From assembly GCA_917880885.1 (NCBI GenBank), contig OU862931.1, positions 17,092,736-17,156,735 of the forward strand: a DNA stretch of 64,000 bases, read 5' to 3'. Source of the stretch: Limnephilus marmoratus (lineage: Eukaryota; Arthropoda; Insecta; Trichoptera; Limnephilidae). How positions within the stretch are numbered: position 1 is the stretch's first letter; each line of letters starts with the position of its first letter. The notes beneath the pieces were generated by a model. The model had not been told where the DNA came from. It worked only from the letters and a program-made list of their open reading frames with translations, and did no database searches. This document shows, in pieces, positions 1 through 10,649 of this stretch. Both the position numbers and the translations under genes were made by a program.

Positions 1-15
1 TATATTAAAATATAA

Positions 16-114
16 GTGGATAAACAGGTCTTTAAAACACGCGCGATTTTTCGAGCACGACGGCGTAGCCGAGTGCTCGAAATAAAGCAAGTGTTTTAAA
101 GACCAGTTATCCAC
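16..114. repeat. Inverted repeat, about 42-bp arms
   Basis: The arms lie at 16-58 and 73-114, with a 14-base GC-richer centre. They match apart from small gaps, beginning GTGGATAA and ending TTATCCAC. The repeat lies about 220 bases upstream of the tyrosine-recombinase remnant and could be a terminal structure of that element or a separate foldback. I cannot tell which from one copy. Confidence 0.6.
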
Positions 115-333
115 GAATACTTTACGCTATTTTTTTTTACTGGTACACTTTGAAAACATAAATATTGATATTATTATTAAAAATTTGGAAATAAGAACTA
201 TTAATGAATTCGTGATGTGACATCACAATATCTTGTTGTCATGGAAATGAAAAACACAAACATTAATTTGCAATCTGTCACATAAGATTAATAGTTGACA
301 TCACAGTTTTTACTAGTTATTGTGTGTTGTAAA

Positions 334-705
334 ATGAGTTCTAACATTGATAATTTAAATACCAAAGCAGAATCGCGGTTAATACCTGAAAAATCCAAAG
401 ACGTTTAAAAAAAATGACAATTGATCAAATCCAACGACAAGTAGGATGGAAATCGGCAGCTGTGGCGACTGGTTACGTGGAAGAGAGCATTAGCAATAAG
501 AAGAATGTTTCAAACATTATTGGAACTGCCATTAATGGAAGTGCAGCCTCATTGACTTCCGAGAATACTATAAATTTGAACAGCATTTCCTCCGATTTAA
601 AAAACGGAGGTATTAATATTTCAAATAATACGAACTGCTCTTTTCACATCCATTTAAATAATTAGAATGTAAACGATGTAAAAAAGAATGTAAACTTTGA
701 ATAAA
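334..705 (+). pseudogene. Internally deleted Crypton-like tyrosine recombinase
   Basis: Two short reading frames lie back to back. The first (ATG 334, stop 406-408, 24 codons) contains LIPEKSKDV, which resembles the start of the N-terminal SAM-like domain of eukaryotic tyrosine recombinases of the Crypton type. The second (414-665, 83 codons, other frame) begins TIDQIQRQVGWKSAAVATGY and matches the C-terminal end of the catalytic domain. The GW motif and a tyrosine nine residues further on fit the nucleophile of the family. The Arg and His-x-x-Arg boxes that should precede it are absent, so most of the catalytic core has been deleted. A canonical AATAAA sits at 700-705, about 35 bases after the stop. 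The copy is a non-autonomous relic. The family call rests on motif recall, so the exact group is uncertain. Confidence 0.6.
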
Positions 706-1622
706 ATTTTTGAAACATTTGTAATGTTTTATTTGACGTTTAAAATATTCCTGTCAGATTTATAGTTAAAAGTTGACATTTAGACTTCACATTTTGTTGA
801 TTTGTTGATGTTGCCATGGTAACTTTAAAAAACGCGCGTTCCATAAAGTGCGATTTAAACACGCTAGAGCGTACTTTAAATGAGTAAAAAAGGGCACCAA
901 TAAAAAAAAATCTATTTTTGCTTAAGCTAAATTTATCAAACAATATAATTAAGTAAGCTAAAACTGTGTTGTTAAAATCAGATATTTATTGTTAAATCAT
1001 TCAAATTGTTCCGATATCCAAGCCTCGTTAGCTAGGTCAAAGTAAGTAGGTACTATTGAATCTGATAAGTATTGTTGAATTGAAATCAATAATGAGTTCT
1101 AAATTGTCATATTTAAGTCATAAGCAACATTGTATCACGCATCCTGAAATAACGATGTATCTAAACAAGGTCCTCTTGAGGGACCACCCTAATGCCTTCC
1201 TATAATCTAAGTATCGAAAGCGAACCCTTTATACTTTATATGGTAATATTTTTGTTTTCTGTTTATCCTGTCTTTCCTATATAAATACATTCCAAGCAAA
1301 CAAGGATACAGTATAACAACAACTAACACCTACGCAATATTATTATAACACAAACAGAATAGCTGCTGAACAGCAGGCACAAAATCAACAGGAAAAGTCC
1401 ATCAGTTGCTTGGGAAATTTTATTGAATTAATGGTTCGGAAGTTTTACTAAGCGCCTGACGATTTGAAGAGCTAACCGGGAAAATGGGGACGACATTATG
1501 TGACATCCTGAATTGATAGCGAGGCAGATAACACACTATGTAATGACGAGGATAGATACAGGCTGGTACCTAATATATGTGTATATGTGGTCAATTTAAC
1601 TAGGGCTTACAGTTATTGGCAG
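666..1622. other. No recognisable gene
   Basis: AT-rich DNA with no convincing reading frame beyond the AATAAA noted at 700. Bases 820-900 hold a CG-containing patch that may be the right edge of the recombinase element. A TATA-like run occurs near 1280 but no gene follows it. Confidence 0.5.
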
Positions 1623-1642
1623 AAAGAGAATAAAATGTAATA

Positions 1643-1962
1643 ATAATAATAATAATGATAATAGCCTTTAAATAGCCCAGAAAGTAAATTACATTACATT
1701 ATGTATAATATTTATAACATTTATAAAATCATGCATCGACTCCCTGTCCGTATGTCACTAGTTGACAAAGGCCTCCTCCAACTGTCGCCATTTCTCTCTA
1801 TCATTAGCTACTGTTGTCCATGTACCACCTGCTATGGCTATGATGTCGTCAACCCACCGTCTAACTGGTCTACCTCGTTTTCTCTTCTTGTCACTTGTGA
1901 ACCAATTCATGACTAATTTTGACCATTTTTCACTTCCTTTGATTGTGTGGCCTGACCACTTC
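1643..1962 (-). mobile_element. 5'-truncated RTE-clade LINE insertion
   Basis: On the minus strand bases 1964-1758 encode the last 68 residues of an RTE-type ORF, including KRGRPVRRWVDDI and DREKWRQLEEAFV. These match the conserved C-terminal tail of RTE/BovB-like proteins. The 3' tail is an (ATT)n run at 1643-1657, typical of RTE elements. The insertion is flanked by a perfect 20-bp direct repeat (1623-1642 and 1963-1982) starting AAAGAGAAT, which is the target-site duplication. The copy holds only about 320 bases of the element, so it is a dead-on-arrival 5' truncation. The exact duplication suggests a fairly recent event. Confidence 0.85.
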
Positions 1963-1982
1963 AAAGAGAATAAAATGTAATA

Positions 1983-2555
1983 GGTTTTCTTTTTAATGTC
2001 TAGTTAACCGGTTTCAATCGGCATCCGGTTTAAAATAAACATCTTTAAAGACACCCTCGATACTCATTTCTCCGTACATAGCTCAATACACTTTTGAGAC
2101 TTCCTCTCTCGGAATTTGATCATACACGACGCCTTGGGGATATCATTTCCTACTCTCCAAACACTATTATCTTTCCTATGCAAGTTTCATGCCTCACTCT
2201 CACAAATCAGGGTTGATTTTAGAATTCCATTTTTGACCGCTAAAAACGCTGCCATTGAAATTTTTATCAGCACTTTTTTAAATCTATTTTTATACTAACT
2301 CAACATAGGAAATTTCGATGAAAATCATTTTCTTTATCATCTTTAGGGATACTGTGTAGAGGATATTTTATGAAAAAGAGTAAATAAGGGTGTTGATGAG
2401 AGCAGTGTGGTAGGAAGAAGGAAATACTGTTACCTTCCCGTTCTCGTGAACATCTCAGTAGACAAATCGATTTACCTACCGCTGAATAAAAAATAGACCC
2501 GTAATAAAAACCGAGATATTTTCAATTTCTTATAAGAAAAACTATCTTTTTATAA
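1983..2555. other. No recognisable gene
   Basis: AT-rich sequence. The reading frame near 2116-2298 is short and shows no known motif. I see no tRNA, transposon end or long repeat here. Confidence 0.5.
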
Positions 2556-2960
2556 CATGTGAAGTTTATTCCCATCAATGTAATACATCATTGAAGAAGA
2601 AGATAACAATTTTATTTATTTAATTAATTATAATGTATTACAAAAAACATGGTAACACATCATTCCCAATGAGTTAAGAAACAAACTCATTAAGTAATAA
2701 TAATCTAAACAAAAATATGAAATAGAATAAAATACAGAAAAACAGAAAAAGACAATAGTCGCAACTGGGACACGAACCCAGAACTTCTCGTCTATCCGGG
2801 ACGTGCGTTTACCAATTTCCATTGCCACGAAATTTATAACTATTGAAGGTTATTCTCATCAATGTAATATATTATTGAAGAAGAAGATAACAATAACAAT
2901 CTAAACGAAAAGATGAAAGAGAACAATACACAGAAAACAGAAACAGATAATGGTCGCAAC
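2556..2960 (-). mobile_element. Tandem pair of tRNA-headed SINE copies
   Basis: Two units share the same body in the same order. Unit 1 (about 2556-2835) ends in a tRNA-like head at 2755-2832 on the minus strand, with a B-box-like GGTTCGTGTCC. Unit 2 (about 2842-2960) repeats the tail and body and stops just where its head should begin. Unit 1 carries roughly 85 extra bases near 2611-2696. The tRNA-like head and AT-rich tail fit a SINE. The isotype of the parent tRNA is not clear. Confidence 0.6.
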
Positions 2961-3042
2961 TGTCGACTGCACATATACAGACTTTTCAAAGGCATTTGAC
3001 AAAATATCCCATAAACTGCTAATCCAAATAGATTTGCATTAT
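2952..3042 (+). pseudogene. LINE reverse-transcriptase fragment
   Basis: About 28 codons read VDCTYTDFSKAFDKISHKLL, the reverse-transcriptase block around the first catalytic aspartate (the Y-x-D-F-S-K-A-F-D motif of Jockey/CR1-like LINEs). No open frame continues on either side. It begins exactly where the second SINE unit loses its head, so the two probably formed one junction, for instance by template switching. Confidence 0.7.
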
Positions 3043-3557
3043 TCAAGAAAAAAACATCGAAATTCAAATAGATGTAATATTTAAAAATAACCGGTAATCT
3101 TTCATATTAATAAATTAAAATTCTAGGCAAACCGGTTTGGATTTAAGCCAGATTGGACGCCCTGAACTCGGCGTAACATTATCGGTGACCAAGTGAAATC
3201 TTTACACCTACGTCGAAATTTATGTAATAAAATTGTAAAAAACACACAGCTCGAAACAATTAAATAACAAAACCCAGCGTTTGCCTGGTGATAAATAATA
3301 ATAATGAAATAATGTTGTACCGACTTACCTCAAAGGATTTTTTCAACGGACTCATTACGTGAGCCGTGCGATTATTATTTGTTACGTTAAAGTTTTGTAT
3401 GGGCTCCGCGCCCAGCGTGTTACGTGGAAGGGATGTTGTAGGCGGTGGAACGAGATGGCTGGGGGATGGTTGTGTAACTGAGCTCGAATTATATGACGGG
3501 GTTGCTGTAAACAGATGTGCAAGGGTTCATGAACCGCGAATACCTACAGGAAATATG
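3043..3557. other. No recognisable gene
   Basis: An open frame from about 3366 to 3590 has no ATG at its start and no motif that I recognise. The GC content rises somewhat at 3400-3560. Nothing else is assignable. Confidence 0.4.
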
Positions 3558-4030
3558 GATGGCGCAATCGGCCACTCGCATCACATTTAAAAAAAAATCC
3601 GGTTCAGGCAAATATTCTAAGACATTCTGAAATTTTTTTAAGCATATATTTGAAACCCTGGCGATTTTTTTGAAAATTTCAATCCAAAAAATCAGACCAT
3701 CTTTTATAAACCGAAAAGACGGGATACAATTTTATGTGTGCGAAAAAACGATAATTACATAGGTAGCCGAAAATCATTTAAAAAAAAAAGAACGTTTTCC
3801 ACACGAATGGCACAGGAGAATAACGAGGCATACCAAAAATATTACATCCCATAAATATTTTTTTCCTTGATCCATCTTATTGATCATAAATGATTATAAT
3901 GTTCATCGTCTATATATGACCAAATCCAATATAATACTTATACTTGTAAATTATAATAATAATAAGAATATTATAAAATTTGATTTTGTTAAAATCAGCA
4001 CCATTACCATTACACCTCTAAAACGTATCT
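3558..4030. repeat. Dispersed repeat shared with 17.75-18.2 kb
   Basis: This stretch is closely similar over about 455 bases to 17752-18209, from GGCCACTYGCATCACATTT to CCTCTAAAAC. The other copy forms the left half of an 866-bp element with terminal inverted repeats, so this one is a truncated copy. It has no coding capacity. Confidence 0.75.
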
Positions 4031-4712
4031 AAAATGTAATAATTCATATTTTATTGAATTTTATTAAATTGTAAAACGAGTGAAGCGTACAGTGAGGTCC
4101 GCATTATCAAGTAATGTTTTTAAATGATTATGAAAAGTTATTTATTGTATACAATAAAATAATAATTTTAACAGAAAATTATTTTCGTTGTATTTTAAAA
4201 ATTGGAACTGATCATAACGTACCATAATTTAGGCAGCACTAACGTTGGGACTGTTGTGCGGTATTCATATAAAAAAAAGCAAGAATCTTTTTACAAAATA
4301 ATATGTAGCAGTTCAGACGTAGTTTAAACGTTTATAGTGGTAAAAAACAAATCATTAAAATGGTAAGACTAAAATAACATCTGAAAAACAAATATATATA
4401 CAGGATTGGATACAAATTAGCACGTTATAAATTGAATCCAGCATGTTAAAGTAAATATTATGAAGTGATCAATATATTTGGAATATTTGTGTAAATTGGT
4501 TTTAAGAAAGGGAATTGGAACACTGGCAAACTGAATAAATATTTCCATTATTTAAACTCAATTTTTGAGTAGTTCCTACATACCTCCCCACCGATCCAAC
4601 GCGCATTCGTTACAGTGCAAATTAATATTGCCAGAATTTAAAATCATATTACGAGTAGTTCCTGCAATATGATTATAGAACATGTAATAGGAGTGTAATA
4701 ATTATGTCCATA
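4031..4712. other. No recognisable gene
   Basis: AT-rich unique-looking sequence. Bases 4050-4110 share a short AT-rich motif with 25440-25510, which may be a decayed repeat edge. Confidence 0.4.
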
Positions 4713-5690
4713 ATGGAGTGCTGGTACTTACCCTGATGTATGGCAGTGAGACATGGAACTGGCAGAGGAAGGATGAAAGCAGACTGAATTTTTTTTTTTT
4801 TACATTAGCTCCACACAGGAGGCACCGAGGAAAACAATTTCCCTAGGGGCCTATGTCATCTTTGAGGATGCTGTGTGGAGGGTTTTTTAAAGGAAAGGAA
4901 GGAGAAGAAGATATGGGAAGGAAAAAGGTATGAGGGTGGGTAGGAATCTGGGGGTCAGTGTGGCCAGGAGTGACGGACGTATGAATCTATTCCTCACACT
5001 GCGGTGCAAGGCGAAGGGTCGGGAGAATCCGATTGGGGAGGTCAAAATGCCTCCCTCAATCAGTCTCCTCCGATCCAGCCCGCCACGCAGTTGTTGGGCA
5101 AACGTATCCGCCACCAAGACCTAGGCAAACCTCATCCCATGAATCCGGGCACCCCTGCTCACCAAACGTCACCAAACGTAGCGAACCACTTGGGGTGACC
5201 TGTGGCAGGGGAGTTGGTTGTCCAATAAATGGTTCCCGGGGCGGCGGTAACCATACCCGCCTCCCAAATTGCTGTAGAAATGAGATCCCTGAGTCGTATG
5301 TGTGGTAAAACCATGTACGATCGTGTGAGAAATATGGAGATCCGCGAAGAATGCAAGGCTGATGTTTGCGTAATGAGTAAGATTAAGAAAGGGACGCTCA
5401 GATGGTTTGGGCATGTAGAGCGAATGAACGAGGAAAGGAGTGTAAGGAGAATATATGACGCAAATGTGAATGAAAGAAGAAGTCGGGGACGCCCGAGGAA
5501 TACATGGCACGACCAAGTGAATCAGATACTTGAGTCGGGCCATGTGAAGAGTTGGAATAATAGAAGAGTATGAGACGATGTATGAATGTGAACGAGGCAA
5601 GGAGTGTGTGCCAAGATCGAGTTGTTTGGCGGTCCGTCCTCTCTGCCTACCCCTGCGGGGAACGGCGTGATAGTTAGTTAGTTAGTTATA
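4713..5690 (+). pseudogene. LINE 3' end (GTTA-tailed family), copy 1, split by a SINE-like insertion
   Basis: The C-terminal coding end of a LINE lies at 4713-4788 (LMYGSETWNWQRKDESRLN) and resumes at about 5270-5580 (RSLSRMCGKTMYDRVRN, TLRWFGHVERMNE, RSRGRPRNTWHDQV). These blocks are the conserved tail after the reverse transcriptase in many insect LINEs. The 3' end carries a TAGT/GTTA tail at about 5670-5686. The same family recurs at 26445-27211 and 51478-52575. A 480-base SINE-like element sits between the two halves. Stop codons and frameshifts make it a relic. Confidence 0.85.
4789..5269 (-). mobile_element. SINE-like element family A, copy 1
   Basis: On the minus strand the unit starts GGGAGGCGGG, runs about 480 bases and ends in CTCCTGTGTGGAGCTAATG followed by a run of A (poly-T at 4789-4802 on the plus strand). 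Further copies lie at 7916-8653, 11779-12300, 59262-59564 and 62409-62693. The 5' part does not look like a tRNA. The last 100 bases also occur at the 3' end of the LINE at 42051-42575, so the family probably borrowed that LINE's tail. The open frames inside are not conserved between copies. Confidence 0.75.
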
Positions 5691-5820
5691 TAAAGGATAA
5701 TATGTCACAACTTACATTGAACGTTTGGCAGGCTACGCGGGGACAATGATGATTTATCTGAAAAGAAAAATAAACTTTAAGTCCACAAAATAATACTAAA
5801 AACATGAAAAATGTTAAAAT

Positions 5821-6753
5821 TTTATTTATTATTTATTTATTATTATTACATTTATTACATACAAGATATAACAATATAAAAGGAAGCTTTGACTGTCCAA
5901 CTAGGAAGGTTTCCCGTTTTAGGACAGTCAAATTGGCAGGTTGCGTGTACATAATTTCACATTAATGGATTCAATAATAATTAACAATAATGGTACATAT
6001 TGGGGGAGTTACTTAGATATTAGGTACAATATCAGATATAAGTTGTGTTATTCTAGGTAAACAGCAGTAATAAACAATAAAATCCAGGTAGGTACATGTA
6101 AAATAAAAAATAAAATAAATATAACATATAAATGTAAGAAAGAAAAATAAAAAAGTATTTTTTTTGGAAAATACAAATTAGCAGTAATAAACAATAAAAT
6201 CCAGATAGGTACATGTAAAATATAAAATAAAAATATAATATATAAATGTAAGAAAGAAAAAATAAAAAAAATATTTTTTAGGAAAGTACAAAATACAAAA
6301 TCGAAGAAATCAACTCAGACTACGTTTTTTAATATTTTTTTCGGAATCTGTCCTACCTAAGTCTAATAACCATTTTGTAATTTTAGTACCGAAGGATGAT
6401 AATTCACACAGTTTAAATTGAGAGGGGATTTTGTTGTATATTTTTGGTCCCAGGTATGAGAAAACTTTTTGATAAGCCGCAGTATTGCTTGTTGGAATAG
6501 AAAGGTCGTTTCTGCTCTTACTTCTGGTTTGATGATTAAGATCGACTGTTATCGTTTTGTTTTTATTTTTGTGGACGCAGATTGTTATTTTTTTTATGTA
6601 ACACTGTCGAACATCAAGCACATTAAACTCCTTGAAGAGAGCGTCGCTCGAGTATCTGAAGGGTTTCTTCATAATGACACGTAGAATGGATTTCTGTGCC
6701 TTCAGTAGCGGGTATAATATTGTTAATCCTGTTCCACCCCATCCAATGCAATA
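5821..6753 (-). pseudogene. LINE 3' end with duplicated 3' UTR segment
   Basis: On the minus strand bases 6753-6310 encode the C-terminal end of a LINE protein. ILKYCIGWGGTG is followed, after an in-frame ATG at 6672, by AYQKVFSYLGPKIYNKIPSQ, a conserved C-terminal motif of insect CR1/I/Jockey-like LINEs. The stop is near 6310. The 3' untranslated part runs on to an AT-rich tail at 5821-5850. Within it a 117-base segment is directly duplicated (6064-6180 and 6181-6295). The copy is 5'-truncated and lacks the reverse-transcriptase core. Confidence 0.75.
6064..6295. repeat. Two-copy tandem duplication, period 117 bp
   Basis: Both units start GCAGTAATAAACAATAAAATCC and contain GGTACATGTAAAATA. 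They differ at a few bases and in the length of an A/T run. They sit in the 3' untranslated part of a LINE remnant. Confidence 0.85.
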
Positions 6754-7738
6754 CTTTAAAATTTCACATTATCATAAGTTTTTTTCACTAAAACTCACCA
6801 AAAGTAAGATAGTTGAGAGTAAAAAACCGACAGTATAATAAAATACTGCTAAACACAAGAAAGACGCATAGAAATATATTCATGTTTCACGTTAGCGTAA
6901 ATTTGTCAGAATACTTTTCCAAAAGTACGATAGTTTGATACGGAATAATAATAGCTTCTTCGAAACAAATTTCCAGCAAAGAGAAGAACACAACGAATTG
7001 ATCTGGCGCTTTCAAAGCATAAAATGAATCTTTTGACGCGAAAACTCTCACGTGCGCCCAACACAAAAGACGTAATCTAAGAAAAGTCCCTAGACTGGGG
7101 AAAGGGATTGGGGCACAAAGGCAGGGCCCATTCCAGAATTCATCAATAGTTCCAGAATTTATCACAAGTGGATTCCGAACTTATCAGCACTGTGGGAAAC
7201 CTATCAAAAGTTGTGGCCGGAGGAGAACATGGATGAAAATAGCTGTTAGACCAAAAATGAAAGTGAATGAGATAAGCCGAGGTTTGTTTTTTTTTTATTT
7301 ATTTTTTTAAGTGAAAACTTCTTTAATAATAATAATAATAATATATATATATATCTTTATTAAATGAAATTTTCAAGATTATAACTAAAAAGTACATATT
7401 CAGTGTTATGTTTACAGTGGTTTAAAATTACATAAGTACAAAAGGATATCAACAGAAAAAATATAAATATGAACAGTAGATAAATGAAAAATAGAAAATA
7501 GTTATAAATTTTGGTTTTTCAGTATACTGCCTCACTAGGCTAGCCTGTGTTGAGGCAGTAATTTTTAAATCAATTTATAATACTTATAAACATACCTACA
7601 CTTTTATTAAAAAACTTATCATATAATAGATTGGTTACATTAATAATAGTTTTAAATAAAAGCAACCAATACAATTGCTTGTATATTTCCACTGTATAAT
7701 ACCAAATCATCAATAATTTCGAATTTGGATGAGTGCAC
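6754..7738. other. No recognisable gene; microsatellite inside
   Basis: The only structured feature is an (AAT)n(AT)n microsatellite at about 7325-7354. A frame at 6887-7165 on the minus strand is open but shows no motif that I recognise. Confidence 0.45.
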
Positions 7739-7915
7739 CGGAAAAAAAAACTTAAAACTTTTCTTTAGAACTGTTGTGTTCTGAACTCAATGAAAAATTT
7801 CGATACTAAAAATAGGCGATGAAAATGAATCAATAGGATTTAGCCTGCGAGAGAATGAGATGGTCTAATCGGTCACCGTGCGGTGCTTTGTAGCCTCCCC
7901 ATTCTTGTCTACTTA
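7739..7915 (+). repeat. Dispersed repeat family B, left part
   Basis: This part contains the TTTAGCCTGCGAGAGAATG block found at 13480-13713, 44791-44935 and 58002-58125. The family continues at 8683-8723 with the shared end TTCACTTCTACCGCGTGTG. A family A element separates the two halves. A short AAGGTTT repeat at both junctions may be the target duplication. No coding potential is visible. Confidence 0.7.
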
Positions 7916-8653
7916 AGGTTTTTTTTTACATGATCTCCACACAGGAGGCCCTGAGAAAAATAATTTCCCTCAGGGCCTATGTCATCTTTGGGGATGCTGT
8001 GTGGAGGGTTTCTTTAAGGAAAGGAAGGAGAGGAGAGTTCTGGAAAGGAATAGGGTTTAAGGGGTGGGTAGGAATCTGGGGTTCAGTATGTCCCGGTCAT
8101 CCACCTCCAAGACCTAAACAAACCTCACCCCACGAACCCGGGCGCGTATTTACAATCCCTACCGCGTTTCAGTCGCATTAAATTTTCAATATCAAAATTT
8201 TAATATTTAGAATTAAAATTATTAATTTCTAATATACACTTTGAAAAGATTATTTTATCTAGATTTTAGAACAATTTTTGTTTTTGCGAAGTGATAAAAA
8301 ATTATCAATATAGAGGTGTATTTACAATATATGGGAATAATATTAAAATTTAAATATTTAGAAATAAAATTATTAATTTCTAATATACACATCTGAAAGA
8401 TTATTTCATCTAGATTTTAGAACAATTTTTGTTTTTGCAATGAGACAAAAAAAAATAATATAGAGGTATATTTAAAATGAAAATTGTCGTTACCGCGACT
8501 GAATCGGTATAGGTTTTGTTAATACGCAACCCGGGCACCCCTACTAAATCACCAAACGTAGCGAACCATTTGGGGTGACCTATGGCGGAGGTGTTGGTTA
8601 TCCAATAAGGGTTCCCGGGGCGGCGGTACCCATTCCCGCCTCCAAATTGTAAA
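7916..8653 (-). mobile_element. SINE-like element family A, copy 2, split by a TIR element
   Basis: The poly-T start (7919-7928), the CAGGGCCTATGTCATC block and the CGGCGGTACCCATTCCCGCC end match copy 1. The copy is interrupted at 8144-8527. A short TTGTAA-rich minisatellite (about 8647-8682) lies at its right edge, between the 5' end of the element and the resumed family B repeat. It looks like filler DNA made during insertion. Confidence 0.75.
8144..8527. mobile_element. 384-bp TIR element with 9-bp target duplication
   Basis: The element begins GCGTATT and ends AATACGC. The inverted ends share GCGTATTNACAA and a TCAGTCGC block further in, with imperfect matching over about 40 bases. A 9-bp direct repeat AACCCGGGC flanks it (8135-8143 and 8528-8536). 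The interior is a direct duplication of period 151 bp (8182-8327 and 8333-8475). It is non-autonomous. The 9-bp duplication would fit Mutator-like elements, but this is not diagnostic. Confidence 0.75.
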
Positions 8654-8723
8654 GTTGTAAATTGTAAGTTGTAAATTGTAAGGTTTCACTTCTACCGCGT
8701 GTGAATTGCACAGTCTAATATTT

Positions 8724-9767
8724 TTTATCATTTTATTTCTTGCTATAAAGAAAACCAGATGACATACGAGTATAAAACTAATTTTAATATAGGAGGAATT
8801 TGCAATACATAAGTGGGAGACAATGCAATTTTACGTGGGTAAGTAGGTATATTACGATAAATTAAAATTATAAGTTAAACAGTCGATAGAGTACAGGAAT
8901 AAAAAGATGTTAAAGCAGACCAAAAAACAAAAAAAGAACACTGAACAAGGACGCATCTACATTTCTACATATAAGCACAAAATCAAAATTAGAAATCTAT
9001 AAAAAGTGCTTATCCAGACACAAGTGGGTAAAAATAAATTATAGAAGAAAAAAACGAGAGAGAAAGGAAACAAAACAAAAATGATAAGATGAAAACGTAT
9101 TTTCATTTTTAAATGAACTTAAAAACATTCTTTCAAAGCCTTACTTTAAAATAATAAATTGAATTAATAAGGCAGATTTTGAAAAAAATATTTTGTTTAT
9201 ATTAATGAGACTCATAATAGAATTAATTTAAAGCAATACTTTGAGAAAAACAGCGTGGGTAAAATATGACTAGCTTTAAAAACCGATATAACATACAAAT
9301 AATTGTATGTTATTTTGAAGTTTCAGTTTTTAAGTTTTTTATTTTTTCCATAATGTAACTTTATATACGCAATATGGACATGTTGAAATGAAATGATGAT
9401 ATTTCTCATTGTTCTTTTTTGTTATTTTTTGTTGTGATACGTTAAATAATTGTATGTTATTTTTAAGTTTAAAACTATTATTATGTACTGATATTATTTT
9501 TCTTACTTTTGTACTCTATTATATGTTTATTTATAAAAGGAAGTATAGCCGTTTATGTATTTAAAATAAAATAAATAAATAAATTTCTTATTTATAGATA
9601 GTTTTATCATTTATTGAGAAAGTCGTGTTTTGTATTTCATAGTAATATATTAAAAACTGGATATATCATGATGGAAGTAAAACAATCTCCAGACAAAAGA
9701 ATTTGTACAAATTTCATAGCACTCCAGTATTTTGTAAGAACCCTTTGAATTGAATGATATTCCACAA
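8724..9767. other. No recognisable gene
   Basis: Very AT-rich DNA with no motif-bearing reading frame. A TGTATGTTATTTT motif repeats near 9303 and 9448. Confidence 0.45.
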
Positions 9768-9780
9768 GAAAATAATTATT

Positions 9781-9979
9781 ACTTCTTCTAATAGTGCAAA
9801 ATTATTTTGTGGTAACATTTTAAATTCAAATTAATAATTAATGTTTTATTAACCACTTAATTATTTACAAAAACCGACATGTTTCGTCAGCAAAGCTGAC
9901 TTCCTCAGGGTTTTGACAGAACTCAAAAATAGGTTTTTGTAAATAATTAAGTGGTTAATACAACGTTATTTATTAATTT
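9781..9979 (-). mobile_element. Foldback insertion containing a hammerhead ribozyme
   Basis: Inverted arms at about 9828-9875 and 9932-9980 (innermost 25 bp perfect, with AACCACTTAATTATTT) enclose a hammerhead motif on the minus strand. A 13-base direct repeat GAAAATAATTATT at 9768-9780 and 9980-9992 may be the target duplication, though AT-rich chance matches are possible. PLE terminal repeats are known to carry hammerheads of this kind, so I take it as a short non-autonomous PLE derivative. Confidence 0.6.
9868..9915 (-). ncRNA. Hammerhead ribozyme motif (type I, short stem III)
   Basis: Read on the minus strand: stem I CAAAACC, core CTGAGGA (fits CUGANGA), stem II GTCAGC-TTT-GCTGAC (perfect 6 bp), GAA, self-complementary ACATGT as stem III, cleavage base C, then GGTTTTTG closing stem I. 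All invariant core bases are present. A self-complementary stem III is the hallmark of hammerheads that act as dimers. Activity is predicted, not shown. Confidence 0.7.
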
Positions 9980-9992
9980 GAAAATAATTATT

Positions 9993-10649
9993 GCAATAAA
10001 CTAAATAATTATTATACCATCAACAGATTTAAAACTAGTCTTCAACAAATAAGCAGGTCCTAATAATTCTCAGTCAGTTAGCAACACGTGTCTTGTATAT
10101 AGAAATGACATCCGAAACTTCGCAGAATCAATTTGTCGCGATATTCCAATCAGCGTCGGTACTCCGGACGTCGGCGTCGCGTTTGGGCGTCTTAGGGACA
10201 TTCTCGACGCCCATTCTAAAACGGTAACGCACAAGGAAAGGCCTGGCGACCTCCAAAATGGATGCCAAGTTTTCCGCTGTGTACATTGTAGCGTAATTTA
10301 TGGAATATTTCAACTATGTTTTTGATACAAAATAGCGAACGATGTGATGTCACAATTAATTGAGACAGAATATTATATAACATTTTGAGTGGTGTAAAGT
10401 AGAATTTTAATATGCGAGATAAATAATTACGTGGTAGTATGGGAAATTACTGATGGTTGAAACCGAAAACTTCCGAAATAGGTATATTTTTCATATTAAA
10501 TCCTAAAGAGCAGAATACTATCAATATCGCTGGTGAGAGATCGCAATTCAGAATCAAATCTTGCTTTAATTGTTTATTTATGTTTAGTCACTGGATCTGA
10601 ATGGACCACTGCTTTCCAACCAACTTGCCCGTGCCCTTGTCTTCTCCAC
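9993..10649. other. No recognisable gene
   Basis: The minus-strand frame at 10128-10313 is somewhat GC-richer than its surroundings but has no known motif. Nothing else is assignable. Confidence 0.4.

Noticed and set aside
3366..3590. A 74-codon plus-strand frame
   Set aside because: No ATG at the start, no motif, and it runs into a dispersed repeat at 3558.
4887..5308. Overlapping open frames on both strands
   Set aside because: They lie in a SINE-like repeat; the other copies have different frames and stops.
5169..5600. A 143-codon minus-strand frame, and its counterpart at 26700-27137
   Set aside because: These are antisense to recognisable LINE coding sequence on the plus strand.
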